From positions 62,001-126,000 of the forward strand of contig NZ_JAAIYP010000039.1 in assembly GCF_011022235.1 (NCBI RefSeq): a DNA stretch of 64,000 nt. The letters run 5' to 3'. Of this stretch, positions 45,450-57,048 are shown one piece after another. The notes under the pieces were generated by a model. It did not search any database. It saw nothing but the letters and a program-made list of their open reading frames with translations, and was not told where the DNA came from. Position numbers and translations under genes: made by a program. Source of the stretch: Magnetospirillum aberrantis SpK (lineage in GTDB: Bacteria; Pseudomonadota; Alphaproteobacteria; Rhodospirillales; Magnetospirillaceae). Positions within the stretch are counted from its first letter, which is position 1, and every line of letters starts with the position of its first letter.

Positions 45450-46172
45450 ATGAGTGATTTCTATGACATCTTCTCCGCCCTGCCCCGCCAGACGGTCGGC
45501 AGCGATGCCAGCACCCGCGCCGCCCTGGCGCGGGTGCGCGACCACCTGCCCCGCCATCGCCCGCCCGTGGTGGCGGATTTCGGTTGCGGCACCGGGCGGG
45601 CCAGCCTGGTGTTGGCCCACGACCTGAACTGCGCCGTCACCGCCATAGACATCCGCCCCCATTATCTGGAACGGCTCGGGGCCGAAGCCGCACGGCAGGG
45701 GCTCGGCAACCGTATCCGGCCTTTGTGCGCGGATCTGGCCGACCTGCCGCTGGCCCCCGCCAATCTGGACCTGATCTGGTGCGAAGGGGCGACGTTCGTC
45801 CTGGGGGTGGAACGCTCTTGCCGGGAATGGGCGCCCCTGTTGCGGCCGGGCGGGTGGCTGGTCTTCTCGGATTTGGTGTGGGGGGCTGCGCCGGATGACG
45901 AAACCCGAGCCTTCATGGCCGATCTGGGTGCCACCCCGCCAACCCGTGACGGTGCGCTGAACGCCGTGCGGGCGGCCGGGCTGGAGCCACGCCACGTCTT
46001 CACCCTGCCCGAGGCCGACTGGTGGGACGAATATTACGTCCCCCTGGCGGAATTGCTGGAAAAACAGCCGCCCTCGCCCCAGGTCACGGCGGTCTGGCGC
46101 GAAATAGAAATACGGTGGGCGCACCCCGGATCCACCGATTATGTCTTCGTGCTGGCGCAACGCGCAGGCTGA
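45450..46172 (+). CDS. Class I SAM-dependent methyltransferase
   Basis: 240 residues. Motif I VADFGCGTGRASLVLA at about 41-56, acidic VTAIDIRPHYLERL for motif II, CADLADLPL, and LLRPGGWLVFSDL for later motifs. It is a soluble small-molecule or macromolecule methyltransferase; the substrate is not evident. The ATG follows GACGGAGACGG, 16 bp after the YjhX-family gene, so the two are probably cotranscribed. Confidence 0.88.
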   Translation: MSDFYDIFSALPRQTVGSDASTRAALARVRDHLPRHRPPVVADFGCGTGRASLVLAHDLNCAVTAIDIRPHYLERLGAEAARQGLGNRIRPLCADLADLPLAPANLDLIWCEGATFVLGVERSCREWAPLLRPGGWLVFSDLVWGAAPDDETRAFMADLGATPPTRDGALNAVRAAGLEPRHVFTLPEADWWDEYYVPLAELLEKQPPSPQVTAVWREIEIRWAHPGSTDYVFVLAQRAG

Positions 46173-46178
46173 CGCTAT

Positions 46179-47306
<1,128 letters not shown>

Positions 47307-47328
47307 GGCACTGTCCCGGCGACGGAAC

Positions 47329-47364
47329 GGCCCCGTGGGGAAACCCGCGGGGCCTGTTTTTTTT
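47329..47364 (+). terminator. Intrinsic terminator after ilvC
   Basis: GGCCCCG (47329-47335) pairs with CGGGGCC (47348-47354); inner GGG/CCC closes a short loop; eight T's follow. Confidence 0.92.
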
Positions 47365-47391
47365 GTCCGTGGCGATTGTATCTTGCCGGGA

Positions 47392-48741
47392 ATGATGATC
47401 GACCCGACCACCGGCCTCGTGTTCCTGCTGTCCATGTCCGCCGCGAACGGGATCACCGCCCTGATCCTGTGGCGGCTGCACCCCCAATTGCGCGGCGTGG
47501 GCATCCTGGCCTTGGGCAATTTGTTGGCCGGCCCGACCTTCGTATCCATCATGCTGCGTGACGCCCACGGCATCGCCCTGCACAACACCCTGGCCATCAC
47601 CTGTAGCGCCGTCATCGCCGAAGGCTTCCTGACCCTGACCGGACGCCGCCCCGATTTCCGTTTCGTGCTGGCGGTCTCGCTGTTCACCGGCGCGTTATGG
47701 GAAACCATGCTGGCGCTGGACCCGGACAACCTGCGAATCCGCGTGGTTGCCATCACCTTGCTCAGCATCCTGGTGTTCGGCCGAACCACATGGCTGATGC
47801 TGCAACGGCGCCAGGAATGGCAATTGGGCGTGGCGGAAGGCATGATCGCCGGGTTGCTGGGGATCCACATCCTGGTTCTGGCGGTCCGCATGGTGTGGAC
47901 CGTGCTTCACCCCGACCCCAACTTCATCCGTACCGATGTCGCCCGTGGCTGGTTCTACCTGGAACTGACCCTGGTCGATGCCGGATTGTTCTTCGGCATA
48001 TTGCTGATGGTCGGAAGCCGGCTGGCCCGCGACCTGAACCAACAGGGCCAGATGCTGGCGGCGGAACGCCACCGAAAATCCGAATTGCGTCAGTTGCTGC
48101 ATATGCTGGGGCACGAATTGCGCACGCCGCTGTCGATCATCGGCCGCACCATCGAAAGCATCCAGGACCTGCTGACGCCCACACCACCGGAAATCCACCG
48201 TCTTTTGACCACCTTGCACGCCTCGGTCCTGCGGGTCGGGCGTCTGAGCCAGGCATTGTTGACGGCGGAACGCAGCGACCTGGCGACGGCACGGCCGGAA
48301 ATGCTGAAGCTGTCGGACATCGCGACCGAGGCCGAACGACTCTTACGCGAGAAATGGGGGACAGACCGCCTGCTCGTGCATTATCCCCAGAGCGAACCGT
48401 CGGCGCTTGGCGACCGCGAGTTGTTGTTTACAGCGGTGGTCAACCTGTTGGACAACGCCCTGAAATACTCGCCCTCCGACACCGCCGTCACCGCCACAAT
48501 CCATCCCCTGGACGGAGAAGTGGCGTTGCGCATCGAAGACAGCGGCATCGGCTTCCCCCCCGACCAGATTTCCCAGATCGGCCAACGCTTCTTCCGCGCG
48601 ACCAACGTGCACGACGCACCGGGAACCGGGCTGGGCCTCTACATGGTCAAGACCATCGCCCAGCGTCATGGCGGACGCCTTGAGCTGGCCAACCGTGCCG
48701 GCGGGGGCGCCGAGGTGGCGCTGATCCTGCCTGCGGCATGA
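47392..48741 (+). CDS. Membrane sensor histidine kinase
   Basis: 449 residues from an ATG pair (47392/47395) with only a weak Shine-Dalgarno. About six or seven hydrophobic segments fill residues 5-205. HisKA follows with the phospho-His in MLGHELRTPLSI (about 240) and HATPase with DNALKYS, DSGIGFPP and GTGLGLYM. No receiver is fused and no response regulator is adjacent, so its partner is elsewhere. It lies right after the strong ilvC terminator and has to have its own promoter, though none is obvious in the 27 bp between. Confidence 0.9.
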   Translation: MMIDPTTGLVFLLSMSAANGITALILWRLHPQLRGVGILALGNLLAGPTFVSIMLRDAHGIALHNTLAITCSAVIAEGFLTLTGRRPDFRFVLAVSLFTGALWETMLALDPDNLRIRVVAITLLSILVFGRTTWLMLQRRQEWQLGVAEGMIAGLLGIHILVLAVRMVWTVLHPDPNFIRTDVARGWFYLELTLVDAGLFFGILLMVGSRLARDLNQQGQMLAAERHRKSELRQLLHMLGHELRTPLSIIGRTIESIQDLLTPTPPEIHRLLTTLHASVLRVGRLSQALLTAERSDLATARPEMLKLSDIATEAERLLREKWGTDRLLVHYPQSEPSALGDRELLFTAVVNLLDNALKYSPSDTAVTATIHPLDGEVALRIEDSGIGFPPDQISQIGQRFFRATNVHDAPGTGLGLYMVKTIAQRHGGRLELANRAGGGAEVALILPAA

Positions 48742-49038
48742 AAACGCATACGATCTAGTTGACAAGGAAGTGCAACTCGGCCTTCCTATTGCGGCTTTGG
48801 GACGGCCGTCGCGCGCGGGGGACGTTCCAACCACTAAAGCCAGGCGGACAATGATCGTGACGGATCGGAGAGACGCGACGAACGGGCGCAAAGGCGCCCC
48901 GGCCGCGTGCAGCCTTTCCGTCGGCCAACGGCGCTTTCCCCTTCGTGTTCCGGTCGTGCGTCTCGTTGCGAACCCGGGTCCGGGTCGGGCGGGCGGATCG
49001 TGGTCCACATGACGGAACGACAGGATTCAGGCGCGAAC
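48742..49038 (+). other. leuA upstream region (297 bp)
   Basis: It contains a perfect -35 hexamer TTGACA at 48759-48764 without an equally good -10, the inverted repeat AGGAAG/CTTCCT across that site, and a GGGCGC-AAAG-GCGCCC hairpin at 48884-48899. I see no Leu-rich leader peptide and no recognised riboswitch. Confidence 0.4.
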
Positions 49039-50583
49039 ATGGACAAGAACCGGGTCATCATCTTCGACACCACGTTGCGCGACGGCGAACAATCGCCCGG
49101 CGCCTCCATGAACCTGGAAGAGAAGGTGAAGATCGCCCAGGTTCTCGAGGAAATGGGCGTCGACGTGATCGAGGCCGGTTTCCCCATCGCCTCCAACGGC
49201 GATTTCGAGGCGGTGCAGGCGGTGGCCCGTGTGGCCAAGAACGCCACCATCGCCGGTCTGGCCCGCGCCACCAAGGGCGACATCGAACGTTGCGCCGAGG
49301 CGGTGAGGCCGGCCCCCAACCACCGCATCCACACCTTCTTGTCCACCAGCCCGCTGCACATGAAGTACAAATTGCAGATGGAGCCCGAGAAGGTGCTGGA
49401 AAAGGTCCGCGATTCCGTGGCCTACGCCCGCTCCCTGGTGGACGACGTGGAATGGTCGGCCGAGGACGGCTCGCGCACCGAACACGACTTCCTGTGCCGC
49501 TGTGTCGAGGCCGCCATTGATGCCGGCGCCCGCACCATCAACATTCCCGACACCGTCGGCTACGCGGTGCCCGACGAATACGCCGCGCTGATCGCCATGC
49601 TGGTCAACCGCGTGCCCAACATCGACAAGGCGATCTTGTCGGTGCATTGCCACAACGACCTGGGCTTGGCGGTAGCCAACTCGCTGGCCGCCGTGGGCGC
49701 CGGCGCCCGGCAGATCGAGTGCACCGTCAACGGTCTGGGCGAACGCGCCGGCAACGCCGCCATGGAAGAGATCGTCATGGCCATGCGCACCCGGCCTGAC
49801 CTTCTGCCCTATCACACCGGCGTCAAGACCGAGCACATCACGCGGGCCTCGCGTCTGGTGTCGGCGGTCACCGGCTTCGTGGTCCAGCCCAACAAGGCCA
49901 TCGTCGGCAAGAACGCCTTCGCCCACGAATCGGGCATCCACCAGGATGGCGTGCTGAAATGCGCCCAGACCTACGAGATCATGACCCCGGAATCGGTGGG
50001 TCTGACCCGGTCGAATCTGGTGATGGGCAAGCATTCCGGCCGCGCCGCCTTCAAGGACAAGCTGCGTCAATTGGGCTATGAACTGGGCGACAACGCCGTC
50101 GAGGACGCCTTCCTGCGCTTCAAGGACCTGGCCGACCGCAAAAAGGACATATTCGACGAAGATATCGTCGCCTTGGTCGATGAAGCGGTGTACCGCGACA
50201 ACGACCGTGTCCGTTTCCGCGCGCTGGAGGTTCTGTGCGGCACCAAACACAACCCGCCCAAGGCCGAACTGGAACTCGAGGTGGACGGCGCCCTGAAGTC
50301 GGTGCAGGCCACCGGCGACGGCCCGGTGGACGCCATCTTCAACGCCATCAAGGCGCTGGTTCCGCACGACGTGCGCTTGCAGCTGTTCCAGGTGCATGCC
50401 GTGACCCAGGGCACCGACGCCCAGGCCGAGGTGACCGTGCGGCTTGAGGAAGAGGGCAAGACCGTCAACGGCCAGGGCGCCGACACCGATACCATGGTGG
50501 CTTCGGCGCGGGCTTACGTGAACGCTTTGAACAAACTTTTGGTGAAGCGGCAAAAAACCGCTCCGGGGGCGCTCTCGGCCTGA
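49039..50583 (+). CDS. leuA: 2-isopropylmalate synthase
   Basis: 514 residues. It catalyses the first committed step of leucine synthesis from acetyl-CoA and 2-oxoisovalerate. [15 protein letters not shown] at about 10-24, metal-binding [22 protein letters not shown], and the C-terminal LeuA regulatory domain (about 370-510). I start at ATG 49039 because family homology begins at once; ATG 49009 is an alternative that adds 10 residues and overlaps the stop of a short upstream frame. Confidence 0.95.
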   Translation: MDKNRVIIFDTTLRDGEQSPGASMNLEEKVKIAQVLEEMGVDVIEAGFPIASNGDFEAVQAVARVAKNATIAGLARATKGDIERCAEAVRPAPNHRIHTFLSTSPLHMKYKLQMEPEKVLEKVRDSVAYARSLVDDVEWSAEDGSRTEHDFLCRCVEAAIDAGARTINIPDTVGYAVPDEYAALIAMLVNRVPNIDKAILSVHCHNDLGLAVANSLAAVGAGARQIECTVNGLGERAGNAAMEEIVMAMRTRPDLLPYHTGVKTEHITRASRLVSAVTGFVVQPNKAIVGKNAFAHESGIHQDGVLKCAQTYEIMTPESVGLTRSNLVMGKHSGRAAFKDKLRQLGYELGDNAVEDAFLRFKDLADRKKDIFDEDIVALVDEAVYRDNDRVRFRALEVLCGTKHNPPKAELELEVDGALKSVQATGDGPVDAIFNAIKALVPHDVRLQLFQVHAVTQGTDAQAEVTVRLEEEGKTVNGQGADTDTMVASARAYVNALNKLLVKRQKTAPGALSA

Positions 50584-50668
50584 TATAAGTCCGAGCGTCG
50601 AAAAGATTCGTGGGACTGGTCGGGTGCGGATTGCATACCCGGCTTTCGGCAACGCTGGATTCGAGTGA

Positions 50669-51715
<1,047 letters not shown>

Positions 51716-51752
51716 TTTTTTCGCCGGCATTTGGTGTACGTTTGCTTGCGGC

Positions 51753-51778
51753 ACGGCCGCCGGTTTCCCGGCGGCCGT
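51753..51778 (+). terminator. Strong hairpin between mreB and mreC
   Basis: ACGGCCGCCGG / CCGGCGGCCGT, an 11-bp perfect stem with loop TTTC, followed by TTTCCCT. A partial terminator or RNA-stability element within the operon. Confidence 0.65.
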
Positions 51779-51801
51779 TTCCCTAGGAAGCGGAGGGTTT
51801 C

Positions 51802-52692
51802 TTGAAGCAGTCCGGTGCGGTCGGACGTCTTGCCACGTTGCGTCTTCTGGCGCAGCGGTCCGCCTTCGTGTCCCTGATCCTGGCGGCGGTGGCGCTGATG
51901 ATCGTCGGCAAGGCCGACATCGTTCTGATCGAACGCGCCCGCACCATGGTCGCCGACGCCCTTTCCCCCATCCTGGACGCCATGAGCCGCCCCGCCGCCA
52001 CCGTCGCCGAGGTGATGGAGAACGTGCGCGAACTGGCCTCCCTGCGCGCCGAGAACGCGCGGCTCAAGGCCGAGAACCAACGCCTTCAGCATTGGCAGAC
52101 GGCCGCCCGACGCATGGAAGCGGAAAACGTGGTGCTGCACGAACAATTGAACGTGGTGCCCGACCCGGAACCCGGCTTCGTCACCGCCCGCATCGTCGGC
52201 GACCTCGGTTCGGCCTTCGGGCATTCCATGATGTTGAACGCCGGAGCACGGGACGGCGTGCGCAAGGGCCAGGCGGTGCTGACCGGCGAAGCGCTGGTCG
52301 GCTATATCGCCGAAGTGGGCGAACGCTCGTCCCGCCTTCTGCTGCTGACCGACATCAACGCCAAGCTGCCGGTGATGGTGGAAAGCTCGCGCATGCGCGC
52401 CATCTTGTCGGGTGACAACAAGGAACGGCCCAAGCTCAACTATCTGACCGGCAACACCTCGGTCGCGGTGGGCGAACGGGTGGTGACCTCGGCCTCGGGC
52501 GCCGCTTTCCCACCGGGCCTGCCCATCGGCATGGTCGCTTCGACCACCGACGGAATCATCAGGGTGGAACCCTTCGTGCACCGTCACGAGCTGGAATTCG
52601 TCACCATCGTCGATTACGGCCTGGGCGGCATCATGCCGTTCGAGAAGCCCCCCACCCCCGACCGCCGCCATCGCGGCCAGCCGGCGGAGTGA
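51802..52692 (+). CDS. mreC: Rod-shape protein MreC
   Basis: 296 residues from a TTG start with GGAGGG five bases upstream. One N-terminal TM (about 18-40), a coiled coil (about 70-115; LRAENARLKAENQRLQ) and the periplasmic beta-rich MreC domain (ARIVGDLGSAFGHSMMLNAG, GVRKGQAVLTGEALVGY). It links MreB to the PBP2-RodA synthase in the periplasm. mreD begins 28 bp after its stop. Confidence 0.95.
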   Translation: MKQSGAVGRLATLRLLAQRSAFVSLILAAVALMIVGKADIVLIERARTMVADALSPILDAMSRPAATVAEVMENVRELASLRAENARLKAENQRLQHWQTAARRMEAENVVLHEQLNVVPDPEPGFVTARIVGDLGSAFGHSMMLNAGARDGVRKGQAVLTGEALVGYIAEVGERSSRLLLLTDINAKLPVMVESSRMRAILSGDNKERPKLNYLTGNTSVAVGERVVTSASGAAFPPGLPIGMVASTTDGIIRVEPFVHRHELEFVTIVDYGLGGIMPFEKPPTPDRRHRGQPAE

Positions 52693-52720
52693 GCATGCGC
52701 GCGACCATGGAGGCAACACG

Positions 52721-53236
52721 ATGAAAGCCTCCATCTGGGTGCGTATGGACACCTGGGTGCGGCATCTGGTGCCAATCAGCGTCACCTTGTTCCTGTTGCT
52801 GCTGACCGCCGTGCCCACCTACCTTCCCGGCTTCGCCTCGGTGTCGCCGCTGCTGCCGTTGATGGGGGTCTATTACTGGGCCATCTACCGGCCCGACCTG
52901 TTGCCGGCCTGGGCGGCGTTCCTGGTGGGCGGGCTTTACGACATCATCGCCGGCACGCCGCTTGGGGTGAACGCGCTGGTGCTGCTGTTGGTTCAAGGAA
53001 TCGCCGCGTCGCAGCGCCGGTTCTTCCTGGGCAAGTCGTTCGCGGTGGCGTGGTGGGCGTTCGGCCTGTTGGCCGCCGGATCGTCGGGCCTGACCTGGGT
53101 TCTGGTGGTGATCCTGACCGGACAGGTCATGGACGCCTCGCCGGTGATTTTCGAGTACCTGTTGACCATGGGCCTGTTTCCATTGCTGACCTGGGTGCTG
53201 GCCCGCACCCAGATGGCGTTCCTGAAAGACGTGTAA
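52721..53236 (+). CDS. mreD: Rod-shape protein MreD
   Basis: 171 residues with about five TM helices and the family's LMGVYYWAIYRPDLLP and FLVGGLYDIIAGTPLGVNAL motifs. It is an integral membrane member of the elongasome. Start is ATG at 52721. The mrdA GTG lies five bases after its stop. Confidence 0.93.
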   Translation: MKASIWVRMDTWVRHLVPISVTLFLLLLTAVPTYLPGFASVSPLLPLMGVYYWAIYRPDLLPAWAAFLVGGLYDIIAGTPLGVNALVLLLVQGIAASQRRFFLGKSFAVAWWAFGLLAAGSSGLTWVLVVILTGQVMDASPVIFEYLLTMGLFPLLTWVLARTQMAFLKDV

Positions 53237-53241
53237 GCCCC

Positions 53242-55101
53242 GTGTACCACGACAACGACCGCTTCAAGATCTTCGCCCGCCGTGCCGTGATGCTGGCCGG
53301 GGGCAAGGCCGTCCTGGTGGGGGCCTTGGCGGCGCGCATGTACTATCTTCAGGTCCTCGAATCCGACAAGTACACCATGCTGGCCGAGGACAACCGGGTC
53401 AGCATGCGCCTGTTGCCGCCGCCGCGCGGCCAGATTCTCGACCGCAACGGCGTCGCCATGGCCATCAACCAGCACAATTATCGTGTGCTGGTGGTCCCCG
53501 AGGACACGCCGGCCATGGCCTATACCCTGGACGCGCTGTCGACCATCATCACGCTGACCGACCACGATCGCGCCCGTATCGCCAAGGAAGCGAAGCGCCG
53601 CCGCTCGTTCGTGCCGATCACCGTGCGCGAGAACCTGTCGTGGGAAGAGGTGGCGCGGATCGAGGTCAACGCCCCCGACCTGCCCGGCGTGCTGATCGAC
53701 GTCGGCCAAAGCCGCTATTACCCGCTGCAATCCCTGGGCGCCCACATTTTGGGCTACGTCTCGGCGGTGTCCGAGAACGACCTGACCGGCGACCCGCTGG
53801 AGGAATTGCCCGGTTTCCGCATCGGCAAGGGCGGCGTGGAAAAGATTTACGACATGGCGCTCAGGGGCAAGGGCGGCACCAGTTCGCTCGAGGTCAACGC
53901 GGTCGGCCGCGTCATCCGCGAACTGGAACGCAACGAGGGCGAGCCCGGCGTCAACCTGACCCTGACCTTGGACACCCGGCTTCAGGAATACGCCGCCCAA
54001 CGCCTGGGCGACGAATCGGCGGCCTGTGTGGTCATGGACATCCACACCGGCGAAGTTCTGGTCATGGCATCGACGCCGTCCTTCGACCCCAACGCCTTCA
54101 ACCGCGGCCTGACCACCGAGGAATGGAAGACGCTGTCGACCAATCCCCGCTCGCCGCTTCAGAACAAGGCGCTGTCGGGAACCTTCGCCCCCGGTTCCAC
54201 CTTCAAGCTGGTGGTGGCTCTGGCCGCCCTTGAGTCGGGGGCGGTGACACCGGACCAACGGGTGTTCTGTCCCGGTCACATGCAATTGGGCAGCATCAAG
54301 TTCCATTGCTGGAAAAAGGGCGGCCATGGCGCCCAGGACCTGATCAGCGCCATCAAGAACTCGTGCGACGTCTATTTCTACGAGATCGCCCGGCGCGTCG
54401 GCATCGACAAGATCGCCGAGGTCGCCCGGCGCTTCGGCCTGGGCGTCTCCACCGGCATCGACCTGCCCAACGAACGTTCCGGCCTGATTCCCGACCGCGC
54501 CTGGAAGCGCAAGGCCATGAAACAGCCCTGGCACCCCGGCGAGACGCTGGTCAACGGCATCGGCCAGGGCTACGTGCTGGCCACACCGTTGCAATTGGCG
54601 ACCATGACGGCGCGCATCGCCAATGGCGGTCTGGCGGTGGAACCCCACGTCGCCCGCGACCTGATCACCGATCAGGCCGCCCTGATCCGGCCCAAGCCGG
54701 AATGGCCGTCTTGCGGCATGTCGCAAAAGAATCTGCAACTGGTTCGCAAGGGCATGTTCGCGGTATCCAACGAACCGGGTGGCACCGCCTTTCGCGCCCG
54801 CATCAACCAGGACGGCATGTGGCTTTCCGGCAAGACCGGCACCGCCCAGGTGCGGCGCATCACCATGCGCGAACGCGAAACCGGGGTGAAGAAAAACGAA
54901 GACCTGCCGTGGAAGGAACGCGACCACGCGCTGTTCGTCGCCTACGCTCCCGAGGACAACCCGCGCTATTCCATCGCCGTGGTGGTGGAACACGGCGGCG
55001 GCGGCTCGGCGGTGGCGGCCCCCATCGCGCGGGACATCATGATCGAGGTGCAAAAGCGCGAACGCGCCCGCATGGCCGGGCTGAACCAGGGAACCGGCTG
55101 A
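53242..55101 (+). CDS. mrdA: Penicillin-binding protein 2, rod-complex transpeptidase
   Basis: 619 residues from GTG at 53242. The N-terminus YHDNDRFKIFARRA then TM (about 17-36) matches alphaproteobacterial PBP2; the longer open frame from 53050 overlaps mreD. A pedestal domain (about 55-220) leads to the transpeptidase domain with SxxK as GSTFK, SxN-type NSCDVYFYE and KTG as GKTGTAQV. It cross-links peptidoglycan during elongation. It is followed two bases later by rodA. Confidence 0.95.
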   Translation: MYHDNDRFKIFARRAVMLAGGKAVLVGALAARMYYLQVLESDKYTMLAEDNRVSMRLLPPPRGQILDRNGVAMAINQHNYRVLVVPEDTPAMAYTLDALSTIITLTDHDRARIAKEAKRRRSFVPITVRENLSWEEVARIEVNAPDLPGVLIDVGQSRYYPLQSLGAHILGYVSAVSENDLTGDPLEELPGFRIGKGGVEKIYDMALRGKGGTSSLEVNAVGRVIRELERNEGEPGVNLTLTLDTRLQEYAAQRLGDESAACVVMDIHTGEVLVMASTPSFDPNAFNRGLTTEEWKTLSTNPRSPLQNKALSGTFAPGSTFKLVVALAALESGAVTPDQRVFCPGHMQLGSIKFHCWKKGGHGAQDLISAIKNSCDVYFYEIARRVGIDKIAEVARRFGLGVSTGIDLPNERSGLIPDRAWKRKAMKQPWHPGETLVNGIGQGYVLATPLQLATMTARIANGGLAVEPHVARDLITDQAALIRPKPEWPSCGMSQKNLQLVRKGMFAVSNEPGGTAFRARINQDGMWLSGKTGTAQVRRITMRERETGVKKNEDLPWKERDHALFVAYAPEDNPRYSIAVVVEHGGGGSAVAAPIARDIMIEVQKRERARMAGLNQGTG

Positions 55102-55102
55102 C

Positions 55103-56266
55103 ATGATTCGTCCCACGCCGCGGGCCGGCTCGCATCTCAACCGCACCGAAATGGGCTGGCGCGACAAGATCTGGCAGATCAACTGGCCATTGATCGCCGT
55201 GCTGACCGCCATCGCCAGCGTCGGCTTCCTGACGCTTTATTCGGCGGCGCAGGGGTCCTTGCAGCCGTGGGCGGTCAAGTCCATGGTGCGCTTCGCCATG
55301 GGTATCAGCATCATGGTCGCGGTCGCCCTGGTCGACCTGCGCTTCTGGATGCGCCACGCCTATCTGTTCTACGTCATCTCGGTGATCTTGCTGGTGGCGG
55401 TGGACTTGCGCGGTACCATCGGCATGGGCGCGCAACGCTGGATCGACCTGGGCTTCATCCAGCTTCAGCCATCGGAAGTAGCCAAGATCGCCGTCATCTT
55501 GGCGCTGGCCCGCTATTTCCACGGCGCCAGTTATCAGGATGTGGGGCGTCCCCTCTTCCTGTTGCCGCCGCTGCTGATGGTCATGGCCCCCATCGCGCTG
55601 GTGCTGAAGCAGCCGGACCTGGGTACCGCCATGATGGTGTTGATGAGCTCGGGCGCCATCTTCTTCATGGCCGGCGTGCGGTTGTGGAAATTCGCCATCA
55701 TCGTGGCCTCGGGTCTGGCCAGCATTCCGGTGGCGTGGCAGTTCCTGCACGATTATCAGAAACGCCGCGTCATCATCTTCCTCAATCCCGACCAGGACCC
55801 GCTCGGCGCCGGCTACCACATCACCCAATCCAAGATCGCCCTGGGCTCGGGCGGCATCTTCGGCAAGGGCTACATGATGGGGACGCAGTCGCGCCTCAAC
55901 TTCCTGCCGGAAAAACAGACCGACTTCATCTTCACCATGTTCGCCGAGGAATGGGGGCTGATAGGCGGGCTGTTCCTGTTGGCTCTTTACGTGTTGCTGA
56001 CCGCCCTGGGCTACGCCATCGCGCTGCGTTGCCGGTCGCAGTTCGGGCGTCTGGTGGCGTTGGGCATCACCACCACCTTCTTTTTGTACTTCTTCATCAA
56101 CACCGCCATGGTGATGGGGCTGGTGCCGGTGGTCGGCGTGCCGCTGCCGCTGATTTCCTATGGCGGCACCGCCATGCTGTCGTTGCTGTTCGGCTGGGGT
56201 CTGGTGATGAGCGCCTATATCCACCGCGATCTGCCCATCGGCCGGCGCGGCGCCCACGACGACTGA
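55103..56266 (+). CDS. rodA: SEDS glycosyltransferase RodA
   Basis: 387 residues, about ten TM helices. Typical motifs: GAQRWIDLGFIQLQPSE, QPDLGTAMM, FLPEKQTDFIF, and the C-terminal PLISYGGTAML. RodA polymerises glycan strands for the elongasome with MrdA. The ATG lies one base after the mrdA stop codon. No gene follows on this strand; the operon ends without a clear terminator before the convergent small gene. Confidence 0.96.
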   Translation: MIRPTPRAGSHLNRTEMGWRDKIWQINWPLIAVLTAIASVGFLTLYSAAQGSLQPWAVKSMVRFAMGISIMVAVALVDLRFWMRHAYLFYVISVILLVAVDLRGTIGMGAQRWIDLGFIQLQPSEVAKIAVILALARYFHGASYQDVGRPLFLLPPLLMVMAPIALVLKQPDLGTAMMVLMSSGAIFFMAGVRLWKFAIIVASGLASIPVAWQFLHDYQKRRVIIFLNPDQDPLGAGYHITQSKIALGSGGIFGKGYMMGTQSRLNFLPEKQTDFIFTMFAEEWGLIGGLFLLALYVLLTALGYAIALRCRSQFGRLVALGITTTFFLYFFINTAMVMGLVPVVGVPLPLISYGGTAMLSLLFGWGLVMSAYIHRDLPIGRRGAHDD

Positions 56267-56293
56267 TCCCGCCCAGGTCCCGAACAGAAAAAG

Positions 56294-56527
56294 CTACACG
56301 TCCCGTTCCGGGTCGATGTCGTGCGCCCGCCGGCCGTAGTGGTCCAGGAAGGAAGGACCGCTGGCGATCTCGATGTGGCTGCGCTGATGCTGCTGGGCGT
56401 TCTTGAGGAAGCTCTGCTGTAATTCGAACAGATGGCTCCAGCACTGGAACACCTGTTGGGCGGACACCGTCCACGCCGACAGCCAGGCGGTTTGCAGGTC
56501 GGTCAGGTTCTTATAGGGATTGGCCAT
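56294..56527 (-). CDS. Small protein of unknown function (77 residues)
   Basis: 77 residues, soluble. A Trp- and Gln-rich amphipathic helix (TAWLSAWTVSAQQVFQCW, HLFELQQSFLKNAQQ) fills the first half, and a charged tail DHYGRRAHDIDPERDV ends it. The helix resembles small phasin-like or granule-associated proteins, but this is only a composition-level likeness. CGGGAGGGGAG is a very strong Shine-Dalgarno, supporting expression. It is convergent with rodA. Confidence 0.6.
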   Translation of the reverse strand: MANPYKNLTDLQTAWLSAWTVSAQQVFQCWSHLFELQQSFLKNAQQHQRSHIEIASGPSFLDHYGRRAHDIDPERDV

Positions 56528-56615
56528 GGCTCTCCCCTCCCGCTTGTGGGGCCGACCACCAGAGCCGGCCGGGGGTTTTCAACCATGTTACCAGAGCCCG
56601 CCCACCCCCACAAAC

Positions 56616-56679
56616 GACGAAGGCTCGCCCTGCCTAACCTCGCGACGGCTCGCCCTGCCTAACTTCGCGACGGCTCGCC
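56616..56679. repeat. 25-bp tandem repeat at the 3' end of the dehydratase gene
   Basis: Unit CGCGACGGCTCGCCCTGCCT plus AACTT at 56641-56665; a diverged copy at about 56618-56640; a partial third copy at 56666-56679. The stop codon and last residues of the pterin dehydratase gene lie in copies two and three, so the gene's tail was duplicated downstream. Confidence 0.9.
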
Positions 56680-56970
56680 GTCATGGGCGGCATCATCGAT
56701 CAGATGCGCCAGCAAGATATCGCGCTCGGTCAGCCCCCCGACGTCATGGGAGCACAGAACGATGTCGACCCGGTCGTAGACGTTGCTCCACTCCGGGTGA
56801 TGACCGGCCCGTTCCGCCGCCAGGGCCACCCGCGTCATGAACGAGAACGCCGCGGAAAAGTCGGAAAAATGGAAGCTGCGGCAGATGGCGTCGCGTCCCT
56901 CGCATTCCCGCCATTTGGGCAGTCCGAGTAGAGCGGTGGCGCGATCGGCGGCATAAAGGGCGGTGGGCAT
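56659..56970 (-). CDS. Pterin-4a-carbinolamine dehydratase family protein
   Basis: 103 residues. [20 protein letters not shown] and [20 protein letters not shown] carry the family's His-His and Pro-Glu-Trp-Asn/Ser core and the DVGGLT ending. It dehydrates 4a-hydroxytetrahydrobiopterin (phenylalanine hydroxylase recycling) or serves as a molybdopterin-related homologue. No phenylalanine hydroxylase gene is adjacent. Start is the ATG at 56970 with GGAG upstream; an ATG at 57048 would add 26 unconserved residues. Its stop lies in a tandem duplication. Confidence 0.9.
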   Translation of the reverse strand: MPTALYAADRATALLGLPKWRECEGRDAICRSFHFSDFSAAFSFMTRVALAAERAGHHPEWSNVYDRVDIVLCSHDVGGLTERDILLAHLIDDAAHDGEPSRS

Positions 56971-57048
56971 GGGACAAACTCCGTGGCAGGTGCTTTCTTT
57001 GTGATGGGCACTCTTCCCGCCCCGATCAAGGCGGGGTAAGCTGGACAC

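Noticed and set aside
45176-46172. YjhX/YjhQ toxin-antitoxin pair
   Set aside because: The downstream partner is a SAM methyltransferase, not a YjhQ-type acetyltransferase.
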